A DNA stretch of 64,000 bases from Phytophthora colocasiae (Eukaryota > Oomycota > Peronosporomycetes > Peronosporales > Peronosporaceae). Positions 1 through 11,508 of the stretch are shown here, piece by piece. A model generated the notes under the pieces. The model was not told where the DNA came from. It did not search any database and was given only the letters and a program-made list of their open reading frames with translations. Each line of letters starts with the position of its first letter. The first letter of the stretch is position 1. The position numbers and the translations under genes are program-made. Location: positions 1-64,000 of the forward strand of contig JAGKQI010000040.1 in NCBI GenBank assembly GCA_018806915.1. The letters run 5' to 3'.

Positions 1-1857
1 GATGAAAATGCTGTTCAGTTATGTATTTGTCTTCGTATAAGACACCATCAGGTAGAGTAACGTCCGCTAGAACCACCAGCTCTATCACTGAAGAAAAAAA
101 GTCAAATTGCGTCTATACTTTATAGCAGGACTAGCACCAAGTATCTACACACGGAGCTATTGAGGTTGCAGAGCAGTAATTTTTGAAACGAACTTGCTTG
201 GAGAAGACCTTGTTTCCGTTCCTGTCCGCCAACAAGACCACAAGTTAGAGTCAACAGGTACTTTTGGGATGCTGCGGCTGATGCTTATGATTTTTAAGGG
301 AGAAGGTCCGTTTCTGCCCAGGCAGGTGGCCCAAAGCTCAGCCCCGCCGGGTGCTTCACAAATCCGCCTCATTCAAGAATTTGCAGGCGGAGGACGCAGA
401 ATCAACCCACAAAATGGTGAGCGTGCGTGGCAAGATACTTCGAGACAGCGAAGTCCTTCAAGTCTGTGTGGAGAGAGCTGAAGGCAGAGGGGTGGACGCG
501 GAAGCCACCTACGCCACGGCGGAACTTGGACGACCGCTACAAGTATATCAGACCAGTGGGTCATGCGAACAGGACGGTTGGCATTTGGGCGAGGAGAGTG
601 CGCTGGAGTAGTACGCGGAGCTCGTACGTTTATCAAGTGCGTTGCTGGTCTGCAGTATTTTTACATGCTTTTTTACTACAGTGATGAGAAGCCGGGCTGC
701 CGCTAACGTCGGCACGAACGTCAAGCCACTCTACTCGTCATCGAGAAGAGCAGTTGGGGAGTGACGACACTCCAGTTTCAGCTTCAGTTCAAGCTGTGCG
801 TGACCATACGTGCAAGAAGTTTCGACTGCCCGTCGACGACTAGCAACTGATGTACGTACAATGCTGGTTATTACCCTATCTGCTATCTTTACAAATAATG
901 CCGTATGATATATTGCATGTGATATTGCGGCTTTGCAACAGCGCCGTTGACTTTGCCCACACTGTAGAAACCGCGGCAGCTCACGGATTAGTGCAGAGAG
1001 GCGATTGCATCTGTCTGTGCCGTTGTTGAGCCGAAGGTAAAGCCTGTGTTATCTTGTGATCTATACCGTGATTTTAGGTGTCATTTGTATGTATGGTATT
1101 TAAGCATGAAGCTGGCGCAGCGCCAAAGCTGACAAATTCACACAGATCTCTTGTCTGCAGACCACCCCAACGCGATCTCGACCAGTCTCTCCGCTTATAG
1201 CGGCGTCACCTCGCATTGGCCAAGCGACGTACTGGATGTAGAGGACGATGATGCGTCATCGCGCTGGCGTCGGTAGCGAGCCGCGGGTGATGACTCAGCA
1301 CCAGGTTCCGACGGCCGGCGATAATCTTTCCGTCACGACGGCATCAGGCTGACGCCGATGGCGACTTCCGTCGCTTCGATTGAAGTTCAAGATGGTACGT
1401 AGCATCTTATGCTGCATCATAAGTTTCACATCTAAGCTGATTTTTTCCGGATTCGGAAATCATGACGTCTATTTCTGTGTTTGGTATGTGAAGACGGTGA
1501 AGGTAGTCTGAGCGTACGGGGCAGTGAGTTACTAGCAGACCTTAACAACGGTTTGAATGCATATGCAGATGAAGACGAAAGAACAGTATGGAGCAATTGG
1601 GTCGGGTGATGAGGCTGAACACGATGACGTGGACACTGTGAAGTACGACTCTGGTAAAGGCGCAGGGGTTCAATGCATGCCAGATGACATTGTGGATGAT
1701 CCTGAGGAGACGAAGTCGGAGATTGCCCATGAAGTGCTTTTTGCCGATCACGTTTTGGAGAGCTTTGGAAGAAGGGATGCAGTGCTTGCGGGTAACCTGC
1801 AAGATGTGGTGCTGCAAGACATGGCGGCAACCGGTTGGGAGGACGCCGGTGAGCAGT
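1..1857. other. Non-coding, decayed intergenic DNA
   Basis: I see no supportable gene here. The open frames are short, overlap on both strands and have no recognisable domain. The 211-residue minus frame across 1432-2067 is low-complexity Ser/His/Pro-rich and looks like a chance opening opposite a GC-rich patch. Confidence 0.5.
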
Positions 1858-1977
1858 CAGGTCTACGAGCACATGATGGCTCCGTACGGCCCGGTCAACA
1901 ACGCGACCAGCCACCCCAGTTTCCGTCAAGGCTATTCCGGGTTCAACGGCGGAGAGCATTTGCAGCACGGTGACTCT
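1858..1977 (+). pseudogene. Orphan coding-like fragment (about 38 codons)
   Basis: The stretch reading VYEHMMAPYGPVNN and then ATSHPSFRQGYSGFNG uses mostly C- or G-ending codons, unlike the AT-rich DNA on either side. That is the codon choice expected of an expressed oomycete gene. It lies in the plus frame that opens near 1684, but the upstream part of that frame is not convincing. I do not recognise the protein. It could be the end of a real exon, or a fragment captured or left behind by a transposon. Downstream the frame runs into hydrophobic, Phe-rich residues and stops at 2058. Confidence 0.3.
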
Positions 1978-3770
1978 CCAGTGGCGCTGTTTTTCTTTTT
2001 CCTTCCCGTTGTGTTGTGGCAACCTGTGCTGTCTGTTCAAACAGGTATTATCAGGTGATGTTGCCACTACGGATTGAAGCTGCGTATTTGCGCATTTGCG
2101 TTACCGGAAAAAGCAACAGCGTAACACTGATCTTCCCCAGCAAGACTCGCGGCGAGACATTCAGCAAGAGCTTGAATCCATGAAGCCTATCATGCCTTGC
2201 AGGCTTTGCCAATTTGTCGGCTTACTGGTCGCAAAGGACAATTGCTCCAAACCGCGAGAAGCTTATCAAGCCATTGGGAAGACAACTGACGTCGGTGCGA
2301 TTTCGCGAGGCTGTTTAGTTCGGTTCTGCAGCACGCGGCCGGTTCATGGAGATCTCTCGAAACATACACTTCAACCTGAACAATGATCCTCAAGCGCAGA
2401 CAGACCGCGTGTGGAAGATAAAGGAAGCTTGTCGAGGTGCTGCAACGGACCTTTTGCTCGTGGTTATGTTGCACTCTCACACCTGGCATTTGATGAAGTT
2501 GCGCTACCTAGTCAGTCGCCCTTCAACTTAAGCATGAGAGTCTACATAAAGGATAAGTCCCACAAGTGGGGCGCGAAGCTCTTTTATGCTGTGTTGAGGC
2601 CTCACCGCCTACTGCATTCGTGGTGAGTTTTTGTTTTGGATTCCACTTCCTCTATGCTGAGTAATGCGGTTTACTAATATGTTTCCCATGAAACAATGCT
2701 GCATATGTACAGCTTTAAAGTTTACTGCGGGGTAAAACAGCACGCAAGTGATGCTCACAAGGCTGATATGAAGTCAGGTCCAGCTGCGGTGGTGAGAAAC
2801 TTGCTGGTGGTGTTCGGACCCGAAGCTCGGAAAGCAAGGCATGCGGGCTGATTGGTATTGATCGAATCTACATGTCGATGGCACTGGCCATCCAGCTGCT
2901 CCTCATGGGGTTTTATACTGCGTTGGTACAATAATGACGAACCGGCTTGGATGCTGCAACGAGGTCGTCAGAGAAGAAGAAAAGCCGGCCCAGTTCAATC
3001 AGGAGCGGGGATCGTCTCAAGGTTGCTAGGTCAAAACACGTCCCAAATATGGCGGCAATTAGTTAGTGGGACTCAAGCAGAACCGTCTCATTTCCTGTGT
3101 ACGGGAGGAAGCACGGAATTTGGACAGAGTTGGCGAGTCAGGGTGGTGAAAAAGTGAGAAAGTCGAGGTCCCATACCCCAGAGTAGGTGAGAAAGACTAC
3201 CACGCCTTTATGGGTGGTGTGGACGTCCACGGCCATCTAAGGCTGCAACCCTACTTCCTCTCCAGCGCTCTCACTCCGTTTTCCGGAAGTACTTCACAAG
3301 TCGTTAGCGCTTGGCCTGATCGACTTGGCGATTATAAACAGGCCATACTGTCAACAAGGCCTACCACAAGAACAAGACCTCGAAGCCCTTCTGACGCACG
3401 ATTAAGTACATGAGTCAAGCTCCATCGCCAGCTGACACAACTTCGCGCTGCAGACATCTTCGAAGGAAACATCTTCGGTTCGCAAGTCCATGTCAGTGCG
3501 CCAGCGTACACTACTGTGCCAACTGAATTCCCAGCCAACAATCTAAGCCACGCTGCACGGCAGATCGATGAGTGGCGCGATCCCAGGACAAACAAGGCAA
3601 GAGACGTCAACGAGCGTGCAAAGTCTGTTCTGCCTTGCGCACCGACAACAAGCGTGTGTCAACGACGCCGTCGTACTTCTGCTGGTGACTGCAGTCAGAT
3701 GGGACCGGTATTTCTTCTGCATGAAAGGTCGCCGACAAGTCCGCGCACTTACAATGACGATGAATCCTTT
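1978..3770. other. Non-coding, decayed intergenic DNA
   Basis: There are only short overlapping frames on both strands, with no domain, RNA gene or clear repeat structure that I can support. Composition is mixed, without the strong third-position GC of the one coding-like patch upstream. Confidence 0.45.
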
Positions 3771-4156
3771 GGGAAGTCAAACTCTGCGCAGGTCAACTCG
3801 TGCGCAACTCTCACTTTTATCGAGATCAGATTTGATCAGTACTTCGAGTACTTGTAATGCAATAATTCATTTGCTTTTTGTGCGACGTGAAGTTACTCAC
3901 ATCGTCCGCAGTCCAAACTGCTGCATCACTTTGAAAAATGGTCAGTACTCTTGACCTCCTGCCTAGCAAGCAAGATATATTTTTAATCTTGCACCTAAAA
4001 AACAAATAAAAATATCAGGTGGTAAAGAAAAGCTTATAATTTGTTACAGTTTTATTACTTGATATAATAATGACCTCTTCATGGGTCAACCTCTGCACAG
4101 GAGATTGCGCAGAAGTTGACTCCGCGCACGAGTTGGCCTGCGCAGAGTTTGACCTC
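3771..4156. repeat. Inverted-repeat element, possible MITE
   Basis: The arm near 3776-3811 contains GTCAAACTCTGCGCAGG followed by a GCGCA-rich stretch. The arm near 4121-4153 is its imperfect reverse complement, ending CCTGCGCAGAGTTTGAC. The two arms of about 30 bp enclose about 310 bp of AT-rich, non-coding DNA. This is the geometry of a small non-autonomous DNA transposon. No clear target duplication is visible, so this is a structural call only. Confidence 0.4.
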
Positions 4157-5400
4157 AAAAATCGCTCCATTAAATAACGTGCTGGGATATATGGCACAAC
4201 GAGTGGTCAAATGGACAATTGATCCCAGAGCACCAAAGTCAATCCGTATCCGTCGGAAGGCGGCTGATATGGCTTCCCCCCCTCATACGGCACGGCTTTT
4301 GGCCGAGCTGCCATCATCGGCCTCCTGGTACTCCTCGTTTTGCGCAAAAAGCGCTGCACAAGTCCGTAGGGATGCTAGGCCGCACATATTTGGCTGTTAG
4401 TAATCTGCATAATATGCGGCCTTATCGTATATGTGTTACCTTTTGACTAACATTGGATCACATAATGTATACTGCATGTACTACGCTCACTGATAGTTGG
4501 TGTAGAGATGCACGTTTTCACGTTCCAACTCCTAAACTAAATCTAGCGCGTTCGTTTCTGAAACGATTGGTGGGATGTTGATATTAACTTTGTTTCAGAT
4601 GCATCCTACGAGCACTGGTAAAACAGACCGTAGTCCAAAACCCCAGTGCGTGGTGAAGTCTACAATGCTGGATCAGACAGTATGCTACTCTTCTATTGTA
4701 CTACAATGGTTCCTAAATCCTTTTATTTACAATTCAAAATTCCTGTTACAAATTCAAATTTCGACGCCACTAACGGTAATGGTAAAGCGTAGAGAGCTGC
4801 AAATACAAAAATTCAAGCCAACCAAAAACTTATCGCGTGTGGCTACCGCGGAGAAGGCTCCGCAGGAATGGGTGCTGAATTCCAGGAACTGAGATCAATG
4901 GGAGCAGGCTGCGGATGGTAGCCCGCGGCTACAGGTGCGTCTTACTGCTCGGCGCGTGAAGGCGGCGCTCTCCCAGCTGTACTACTATAAGAGAAACGGC
5001 TGCTTGAGCATGCCGTTGGCTTACTCTACCTGCCGCATTGTGGAGAATGACATCAGGCATCTCAACGGCAATTCTGTTAGGTACACAATGATCTTTATTA
5101 CTGAAGCTCTTGCTTCCCCTCTCTCGCGCGCGCAATATGGTGGCCGCGCTATCGCGCATAATACCATCGATATATGCGTTGCCAGTGGGCAAAGGATGTG
5201 GTGCCCGTCTGTGTGTCTCGTTTGTGCCTTCGTCCCGTCACGCCAGATCCTTCCTCCTCCCCTCTGTGTCAGAGAGCTCGAACGCCCAGTTTTTCTCTCC
5301 GTCGTCGTCTGCGTTCAGCAAAATGGACGATCTCCATTCCTTCTGCACTTAGGCGACGCTATTTTAATGTACGCAACGTAGTTTCTGACGCTTTCTACAC
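4157..5400. other. Non-coding intergenic DNA
   Basis: Several plus-strand frames of 75-150 codons overlap between 4219 and 5443, but they are Cys/Ser/Arg-rich, run in competing frames and show no domain. I see no gene, RNA or mobile element that I can defend. Confidence 0.45.
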
Positions 5401-6300
5401 GATGGTACTTCTGGTAGCACTCCCAACCTTCTTTTTTTTTTGACAAAGCGTTATTAAATGATAAAGTGATTTTTGTGTGTGTCAAAATTTCGCCTATGAT
5501 TGATTATAACTCCACTTCGACCATGAAGTCTCCTCGTCTCTACTATAGATGGATTCAATTTAGAACTTGACGGGCCACATGATCGCACTTCAAGTAGCAT
5601 TTCCATATGTTAAGCATCCATAAAGGATTATTCAAGTTTAAAATATATATACTTATGCGATTACCAAAACGCCCACTCAATCTCTCGTCATAAGTTTGGC
5701 TATACTTACACCCTCTATCAAATCTTCTTAGATCGATTTAACGTCACCCCAAATTTAATATATGAAGTCAGTATTAAGCTTATACAGGTATTTTTAAAAA
5801 AATATGTCGTTTCTTTTCTTTTTCATTGGCTATATCTACCCGTGTCCCATTCATGGAAACAATCTACCTTTTCAGCGCTCTTTTTCCGACGGTGCATCGT
5901 GTGTTTGCCAGATTTAATGTCTGGAATTCAGTATTAGTTTCTTACAAAGCGTTTTTATAGTACAGGGACGTTTTTACTCTACCATTTGCTATATCTACAT
6001 AGTGTCCCTTTCTTACGCACATCTAAACAATGTACTTTTTCATGCTCTTTCCGATGGTACTCTCGCGTCTGCCATATCGTATATGCCAAGTCAGTATTTG
6101 CTTAAACAAAGAGTTTTCTAACGTGTAGATGTTATACGGGTGTTCGGCTTGGTCTATGCTACATGGGAGTCTTACCATTAGCGTTGCTGTGTAGAAATAC
6201 CCCACCTCTGCCAAATTTTCGTATAGGGAGAGTGAAGTATTGACGAAGTTTTGAAAACTGGCTGATTGGACTGTCTACGACGCACGGTAATAAATCCACC
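5400..6300 (+). repeat. Long dispersed repeat, copy 1
   Basis: This AT-rich segment starts near GGTAGCACTCCCAA and includes blocks about a flanking CTTTCCGATGGTA-type motif, a GGTGTTCG/GTCTATGCTACAT block and an AACTGGCTGATTGG block. The same blocks recur in the same order at 7.55-8.65 kb and in reverse at 10.2-10.9, 12.6-13.1 and 37.0-38.9 kb. It has no coding potential. It is one copy of a repeat family that makes up a good part of this window. Confidence 0.7.
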
Positions 6301-6774
6301 ACTTCAGACACTCTAGCGCGGTGTGACATGCGTCACGTAAATACTTCCGGCAGTCTGGAATAGTTTACATGCTCTTTTTTAATTTTTTTTTGTCGTCAAC
6401 CAGCTTCTTGCGTAAGGCAACTTGTCGGGGAATGCACCCAATACACTGACAAATAGTTCGGCTTCTTTCTCCAAGTCTGGTTTGATCCGACGCGGAAGTG
6501 CATGTTAAGCTTCAACAGCTCCGGAGTCGAAAGTCCAGAAATGTTGGAAAACAAAGCTCGTGACTGTCAGCTTGGCACACACATCATCGCCGGGTCGTAG
6601 ATGTGTTGTGTCTTATGGCATGGAAGAAGAAAAAGTAGTGATCTCTGTTTGTTTTCTCCACATTTTCAATAGACATCTGCTGAAGACGCTGAAGACGTTG
6701 TGGAGGTGTTGCAACCAAAAAAGTACTACAATATAATCTCGCACAGCCACGTAGTTATGTCCGCGTCGAATTGT
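6301..6774. other. Non-coding spacer
   Basis: AT-rich DNA between a repeat copy and a gene-like remnant. No ORF, RNA or repeat is supported. Confidence 0.45.
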
Positions 6775-7425
6775 TCATTTTGTCTCCGTGCAATTTGAGC
6801 TTCCAAACTTCGTTTTGAGATCACCCTTAACCCACGATTGAAATTCAGCAAGTGTTGGCATGCCTGCGATGCGGTTAGCTTTATCTTCCATTATTTCTGC
6901 TTGTTTCCGCCACTTAGACAGCTTGATTGATGTTTCTTTCAGTATCGTGTACTGATTAGACAAACTCGAAAACTGCTCCATTTTCACAAAAAATCGAAAA
7001 ATTTTGACCAACGATTTCCAGTTGGTTGTACCGAGTTGTTGCAGAGAGCTCGGTACACCAACTTCCGAAGTTTTCTCAAAATGAACCGATAACCTCATCC
7101 AATACACTAGGAGCAAAAATCTTTATGCGAGTCCAGCTTGTGGCCGCAAACACTTCAGCCAGATTTTTTTCCAGACTGCAGCAATTTTCCAGAGTTGCGC
7201 GAAACTTGTTCTCTCATGGTCTGGTGAACTCGTGCCTCGTTTATGGTTTTGAAGCGAATTCTGGGTCTTTGTACCCAGTCGAGAGAATTTCTTGCAGCGA
7301 CTCAGAGGGAGATTCCCTTCGCCGAGGTGCTCAGTGGACATTGTCGTCTGTTCAAGGCAGTGACAAAACATTGGTTCATAGAGTGCAAATGAAACTGGGG
7401 CCGTTCCACTTCTTCAATCTCGATG
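6775..7425 (-). pseudogene. Unrecognised gene remnant (minus strand)
   Basis: Minus frames at 7123-7371 and 6775-7116 follow each other and read like soluble, charged protein. The second has a Lys/Glu-rich helical stretch (about residues 45-85, including KLSKWRKQAEIMEDKANR) that could form a short coiled coil. Base composition is higher in GC than the AT-rich repeats on both sides. The two pieces are in different frames and neither has a convincing start, so this is probably one broken gene. I do not recognise the family. It abuts the left arm of the inverted repeat that starts at about 7430. Confidence 0.3.
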
Positions 7426-7429
7426 GCTC

Positions 7430-8135
7430 TTTAAGTCCTTTGACCAACAAGCGCAAATACCCCTACATCAACAAACCTAATTCTGCTATTGGGGTATTTT
7501 TCAATGAAAAAATTTGTCTGTTCAAACTTTAACTATCCTTTGCCGTTGACAATACTACGTAGATGTCCGTAACGTGTCATTTCACGCTCTACACTATGGT
7601 ACTTGGTAGCACTCCCAAATATTATTTTTGAAAAATCTTATTAAATGTCTAAGTGAATTCTCAAAATTTCACTCTTTGACTGACCATAACTATACTTTCT
7701 AGAGTTGCAGTCTCTCTCGCTCTACTAGATGGATTGACTGTACAATCTTCTGACGCGCTACGTTATCGTACTAAAAGAATTTCCTTCATATGCCAAGTCT
7801 TCGTAAGAGTTATCTCAAGTTTAAAGGCAAACACACTCAAACGCTTACTACACATTAATATCACACCAAAACGCCAGAAGCTAATCTCGTCATCCGTTTG
7901 GCTATCAAAATTTCTTAGACTGATTTAACGTACTTTTTCAATGTTCTATGCTTTTCCGATGGTATCTCGTGTGTATCACCCAGATTTTTAATATCTGAAT
8001 TTAATATTCGCTTTTTATACAGGCATTTTTTAAAAAAGTATGGACGTTTCTTACGCTATCATTGGCTATATCTACAATGTCCTCTTTCTTACGCACATGG
8101 AAACAATGTCATTTATCTTGCTCTTTCCGATGGTA
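7430..8135 (+). repeat. Left arm of a ~700-bp inverted repeat
   Basis: This stretch from AGTCCTTTGACCAACAAG near 7434 to GCTCTTTCCGATGG near 8135 is matched in reverse by about 10165-10870. Matching blocks include CAAATACCCCTACATCAAC, GTCCGTAACGTGTCAT and GGTAGCACTCCCAAAT. The arms differ by scattered substitutions, so the pair is not very young. The DNA is also copy 2 of the dispersed repeat family seen at 5.4 kb. Confidence 0.75.
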
Positions 8136-8620
8136 CGTTGTGCGTCTGTTGGGTCTTATATCTCAAGTCCGTATTTGCTTATCCAAGGAGGTTTTATCGT
8201 GGAGATGTTATACGGGTGTTCGTCCTGTCTATGCTACATAGGAGTATTACACATCATATTCGTTTGTGTGTCGAAAATACTTCTACTACTCTAATTTTTG
8301 TGTAATGAAGTAAGAAAGTTCTAAAAACCGGTTGATTGGTCCGTCTGCATGTCATATGGGGAGTCTAAACCAGCATCTTCCCTCTGTTAAAATACACCAC
8401 CTCACAAAGTTTTCGTATAGTGAAGTGCAATATTGAGAAAGTTCTGAAAAACGGCTGAATGGACTGTCTATGTCACAGGATCTCACCATTATTTCTTTTC
8501 CGTGTCAGAAATACCCACCTCACAAGTTTTTGAATAGTGAAGTAAAATATTGACTTGAATATTGTTTTAAAAAACTGGCTGATTGGCCTGTCTATACGAC
8601 ATGAGAGTACAGTCATGCGA
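8136..8620 (+). repeat. Degenerate ~115-bp tandem units
   Basis: Three or more units repeat here, each with a CACCTCACAA block, a TCGTATAGTGAAGT block, a CTGATTGG block and a GTCTATG block. The same unit recurs in reverse at 12597-12860 and 37020-37560, always at the edge of the dispersed repeat. It has no coding function that I can see. Confidence 0.6.
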
Positions 8621-9113
8621 TTTTCAAGATGATTCGTGTTCGCGTCAAACGTCTGCGTGACGCTTGCGCTCGTTGCTGCCGGCTTGCTCAAGACCTTCAA
8701 CAAGCCATAACTCTTTGCTTGCTTTTTGCACCCGAGGATGAACTCTCCGCACCGTTGCTTCGCGACATGTGGCCTTTGAGCGACTCTCGGACAAACGGCC
8801 TGACCTGAAGTCAACCGTCAAAAGCATCGCAGCAACTGCACTTTGCGTCAATCGTCGTCCGCCTTTCCTTGATCCAAGAATCCTTGAAATCCAGGACTTG
8901 CCCGAGCCGCATCATGTCGGCCTTGAGGGAAAAATCTTGAGCAGCAGTTGATCGCCGCGACGTTCTGTTTCTTCGTCTTCGTAGCTGGAGTCTGCCCCAG
9001 TCCTGGATCTTCAAGTTGATTATTGTATCAAGGAACGTGGACGATGATTGACGGCAAAGCAAAGTTGCTGCAGAGTACGGGGGGGTACACCTCGCCAAGA
9101 AGCCCGCAAGCAC
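8600..9113 (-). pseudogene. Gene remnant, possibly 3' part of the coiled-coil gene
   Basis: Minus frames 8811-9113, 8645-8851 and 8473-8814 overlap and can be read as pieces of one protein broken by frameshifts. The first ends in a charged helix-like stretch (LKADMMRLGQVLDFKDSW) and the others are Lys/Arg-rich. Third-position GC is high compared with the flanking repeats. It lies on the same strand as, and downstream of, the coiled-coil ORF at 9313-10004, between the arms of the inverted repeat, so the two may belong together. The family is not recognised. Confidence 0.25.
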
Positions 9114-9312
9114 GCCAAGGACACCGGAGAACGAGCGCAGAACGACGCCGCGAAGGGCAGTAAAAAATTACGCGAGACGGACGCGAGCAGCGGTGAAAGC
9201 TGTGGCGCGACGACCGGCGAGGGTCGTGGACATGACGGGCTTGGAAGCGTCGCGTTAGTGTGGATGAAAAGGAGTAGGAACAAAGTCGTTAACGAGGCAA
9301 AAACAAAAATCT

Positions 9313-10004
9313 CTATTGTCTAGTATACCCTGGGATATCAAAACTCGACATGAGTGGATCAACAATGAGATCGCAGCAGTATTTGACGAAGATGTCGTCG
9401 CTGCTCAGCTTGCGCTTCTTTGGCGTCGAGGACTCTCCGGAGAGTCTCGATGAGGATCTTTTATCGACCGCCGGATGCTTCCTCGTTTTGATTGTGCGTC
9501 TGAGATAAATGATTTTTGGTCGTGGCTGCCCTGGAACATGACTATTAGTCCGCAAGATGAAAACAAAAGCTGAAGCGCATACCTCGTCGAGATCGTCCAG
9601 CTTCTTGTCGACTTCAGCACGGGTCGTCGCAATCAGGTCGGCGATGCTCGCATCTGTCTTGGCTTGACTGTTGCGCACTTCCGCTTTGGGTTTTGCGCGT
9701 GGAAAATCTTGATCTCCGTGATTTGTCTCTCGTTTTCGCGTCGCGCCAATAGCTGCTTAATCTCTCGCATCTGTGGCGAGTCGTCCGGTCGAACTGGAAG
9801 ACTGCTAAAGATGTTGGATTGGGCTTGAAGTGTCTTCATTGAAGCTCGCTTGAACGCGAGCAGCTCGCGCATTTCTCGACTGTGAAGCGCCATAAGCTCC
9901 CTCAGGTTGGACGACACCATTCTTCGATCCCTCTCTCGCTGTCGTTCGAACCGCTGCCCCATGCGCGCGAGCTCCACCGTTACGTGCTTGAACTCATCTG
10001 TCAC
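9313..10004 (-). pseudogene. Coiled-coil protein gene, frameshifted, inside inverted repeat
   Basis: The minus-strand ORF starts at ATG 10004 and runs 123 residues. It is almost all charged helix (e.g. RFERQRERDRRMVSS, REMRELLAFKRASMK), a long coiled coil. Near 9680 the reading moves to another frame (9678-9313) that continues the same style (TTRAEVDKKLDDLDE) and ends with a basic stretch, TPKKRKLSSDD, that looks like a nuclear localisation signal. One indel near 9690-9700 explains the switch. A GT...AG interval at about 9585-9525 could be a small intron. The function is unknown. It lies between the arms of a 700-bp inverted repeat, which suggests cargo of, or a component of, a mobile element. 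Confidence 0.45.
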
Positions 10005-10013
10005 CTCGTCAAA

Positions 10014-10160
10014 ATGATGATCCGTGATCTAGCTGTATGTGATTCACCTTGTGTACCCGTCAATAGGTGGGTTACTCTTCCAGGTGACTTCTGAAGAGGT
10101 CTTGTTGGCGAAGAATAAGGTCTTGTGTGACGCAGGGGTTTGAGGTAGCGTGGATATGCT
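10014..10160 (-). mobile_element. Degenerate fragment of a family-B LTR
   Basis: This matches the LTRs at 39.5 and 52.1 kb in order: GATGATCCGTGATC, then CACCTTGTGTACCCGTC, then CTTCCAGGT, then GACGCAGGGGTTTGAGG. It has many substitutions and no LTR ends. It sits directly upstream of the coiled-coil ORF start at 10004, so it may have cut off that gene's promoter. Confidence 0.65.
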
Positions 10161-10164
10161 TCAC

Positions 10165-10870
10165 TATACCGGAAAGAGCAAGATAAATGGCATTGTTTCC
10201 ATGTGCGTAAGAAAGGGACATTGTAGATATAGCCAATGATAGCGTAAGAAACGTCCAATTTTTTAAAAAAATGCCTGTATAAGCGAATATTAAATTCAGA
10301 TATTAAATCTGGGTGACACACGAGATACCATCGGAAAGAACATGAGAAAGTACGTTAAATCAGTCTAAGAAATTTTGATAGCCAAACGGATGACGAGATT
10401 AGTCGGCGTTTTGGTGTGATATTAATGTGTAGTAAGTTTGAGTGTGTTTGCCTTTAAACTTGGATAACTTTACGAAGACTTGGCATATAGAAATTCTTTT
10501 TAGTACGATAACGTAGCGCGTCGAATTGTACAGTCAATCCATCTAGTAGAGCGAGGAGACTGCAACTCTAAGTATAGTTATGGTCAGTCAAAGGTGAAAT
10601 TTTGAGAATTCACTTAGACATTTAATAAATTTTTCAAAAAATAATATTTGGGAGTGCTACCAAGTACCATCGTGTAGAGCGTGAAATGACACGTTACGGA
10701 CATCTACGTAGTATTGTCAACGGCAAAGGATAGTTGAAGTTTGAACAGACAAATTTTTCATTGAAAATACACAAAAAGCAGAATTAGGTTTGTTGATGTA
10801 GGGGTATTTGCGCTTGTTGGTCAAAGGACTTGAAGAAGACGGGGTGAAGTAGATGTAAGGTTAGTTTGCT
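10165..10870 (-). repeat. Right arm of the ~700-bp inverted repeat
   Basis: This is the reverse complement of 7430-8135, ending near 10870 at the block that includes TTGTTGGTCAAAGGACTT. It is copy 3 of the dispersed repeat family. Together with the left arm it encloses about 2 kb holding the coiled-coil gene and a later LTR fragment. Confidence 0.75.
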
Positions 10871-11508
10871 TAGGACCGCTGAGGTTCATTAGATTCTAGT
10901 ATGAAGTAGTCAAAGTTCCCGTGTAGAACTGCAGCTACCACTCATTTACTTGGCGTGTATTACATACTGGAGGCACAAGTACTGTAATTGGCCTGCTTAG
11001 ACCTATTAGATAACACATCCACCTTACGTGTATGAGGAAGCGTGCAATTAGAATAGACTTAATTTAAGTATACTTATTTAAATCAGTATAATTAAATCAA
11101 ATATAAGCAATCAAACTGCAAAATACCGTAAAATGAGAACTGTTATTGAATTTGGCACAAAGCCAATTATGGACCTCCTAAAACTGTTGTTATCTATTTC
11201 TAAAGGGTCTACCAACGTGTGGTTGGCAAAAACTCTGCTCTGTGATTGGTAGAAATCCATTACTTTCTACCAATGGCATGCACAAATTCACACGAACCAC
11301 CAAATAATGTGGTTCTCCCATGTAGCCATTGGTGTGTACAGCACACCAAGGTCTGAGGCGCTCCGGGGAATCAGGATCAGGCCAATTGAAGGATCGAAGA
11401 CGTTGGACTGGCCCCAATTAAGATTCGACGTATCGGGCTCGACACGTCAATTGACAGAACTTGACAGGGCCGTCAAGTTCCCGAGAGAAATCCGAGTTCA
11501 TTTCGCAA
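10871..11508. promoter_or_regulatory. AT-rich upstream region with CCAAT-type boxes
   Basis: There is no ORF that I accept. The last 300 bases before the ATG at 11509 contain several ATTGG/CCAAT pentamers (near 11248, 11269, 11327 and 11381), on either strand. Such boxes are common in promoters. Whether this drives the ORF that follows is inference. Confidence 0.3.

Noticed and set aside
1432..2067. 211-codon minus-strand ORF
   Set aside because: Low-complexity His/Ser/Pro-rich, no domain, and overlapped by better codon use on the plus strand.
5110..5443. Overlapping plus ORFs before copy 1 of the dispersed repeat
   Set aside because: Three competing frames, Ser/Arg/Cys-rich, ending in a poly-T run; no domain.
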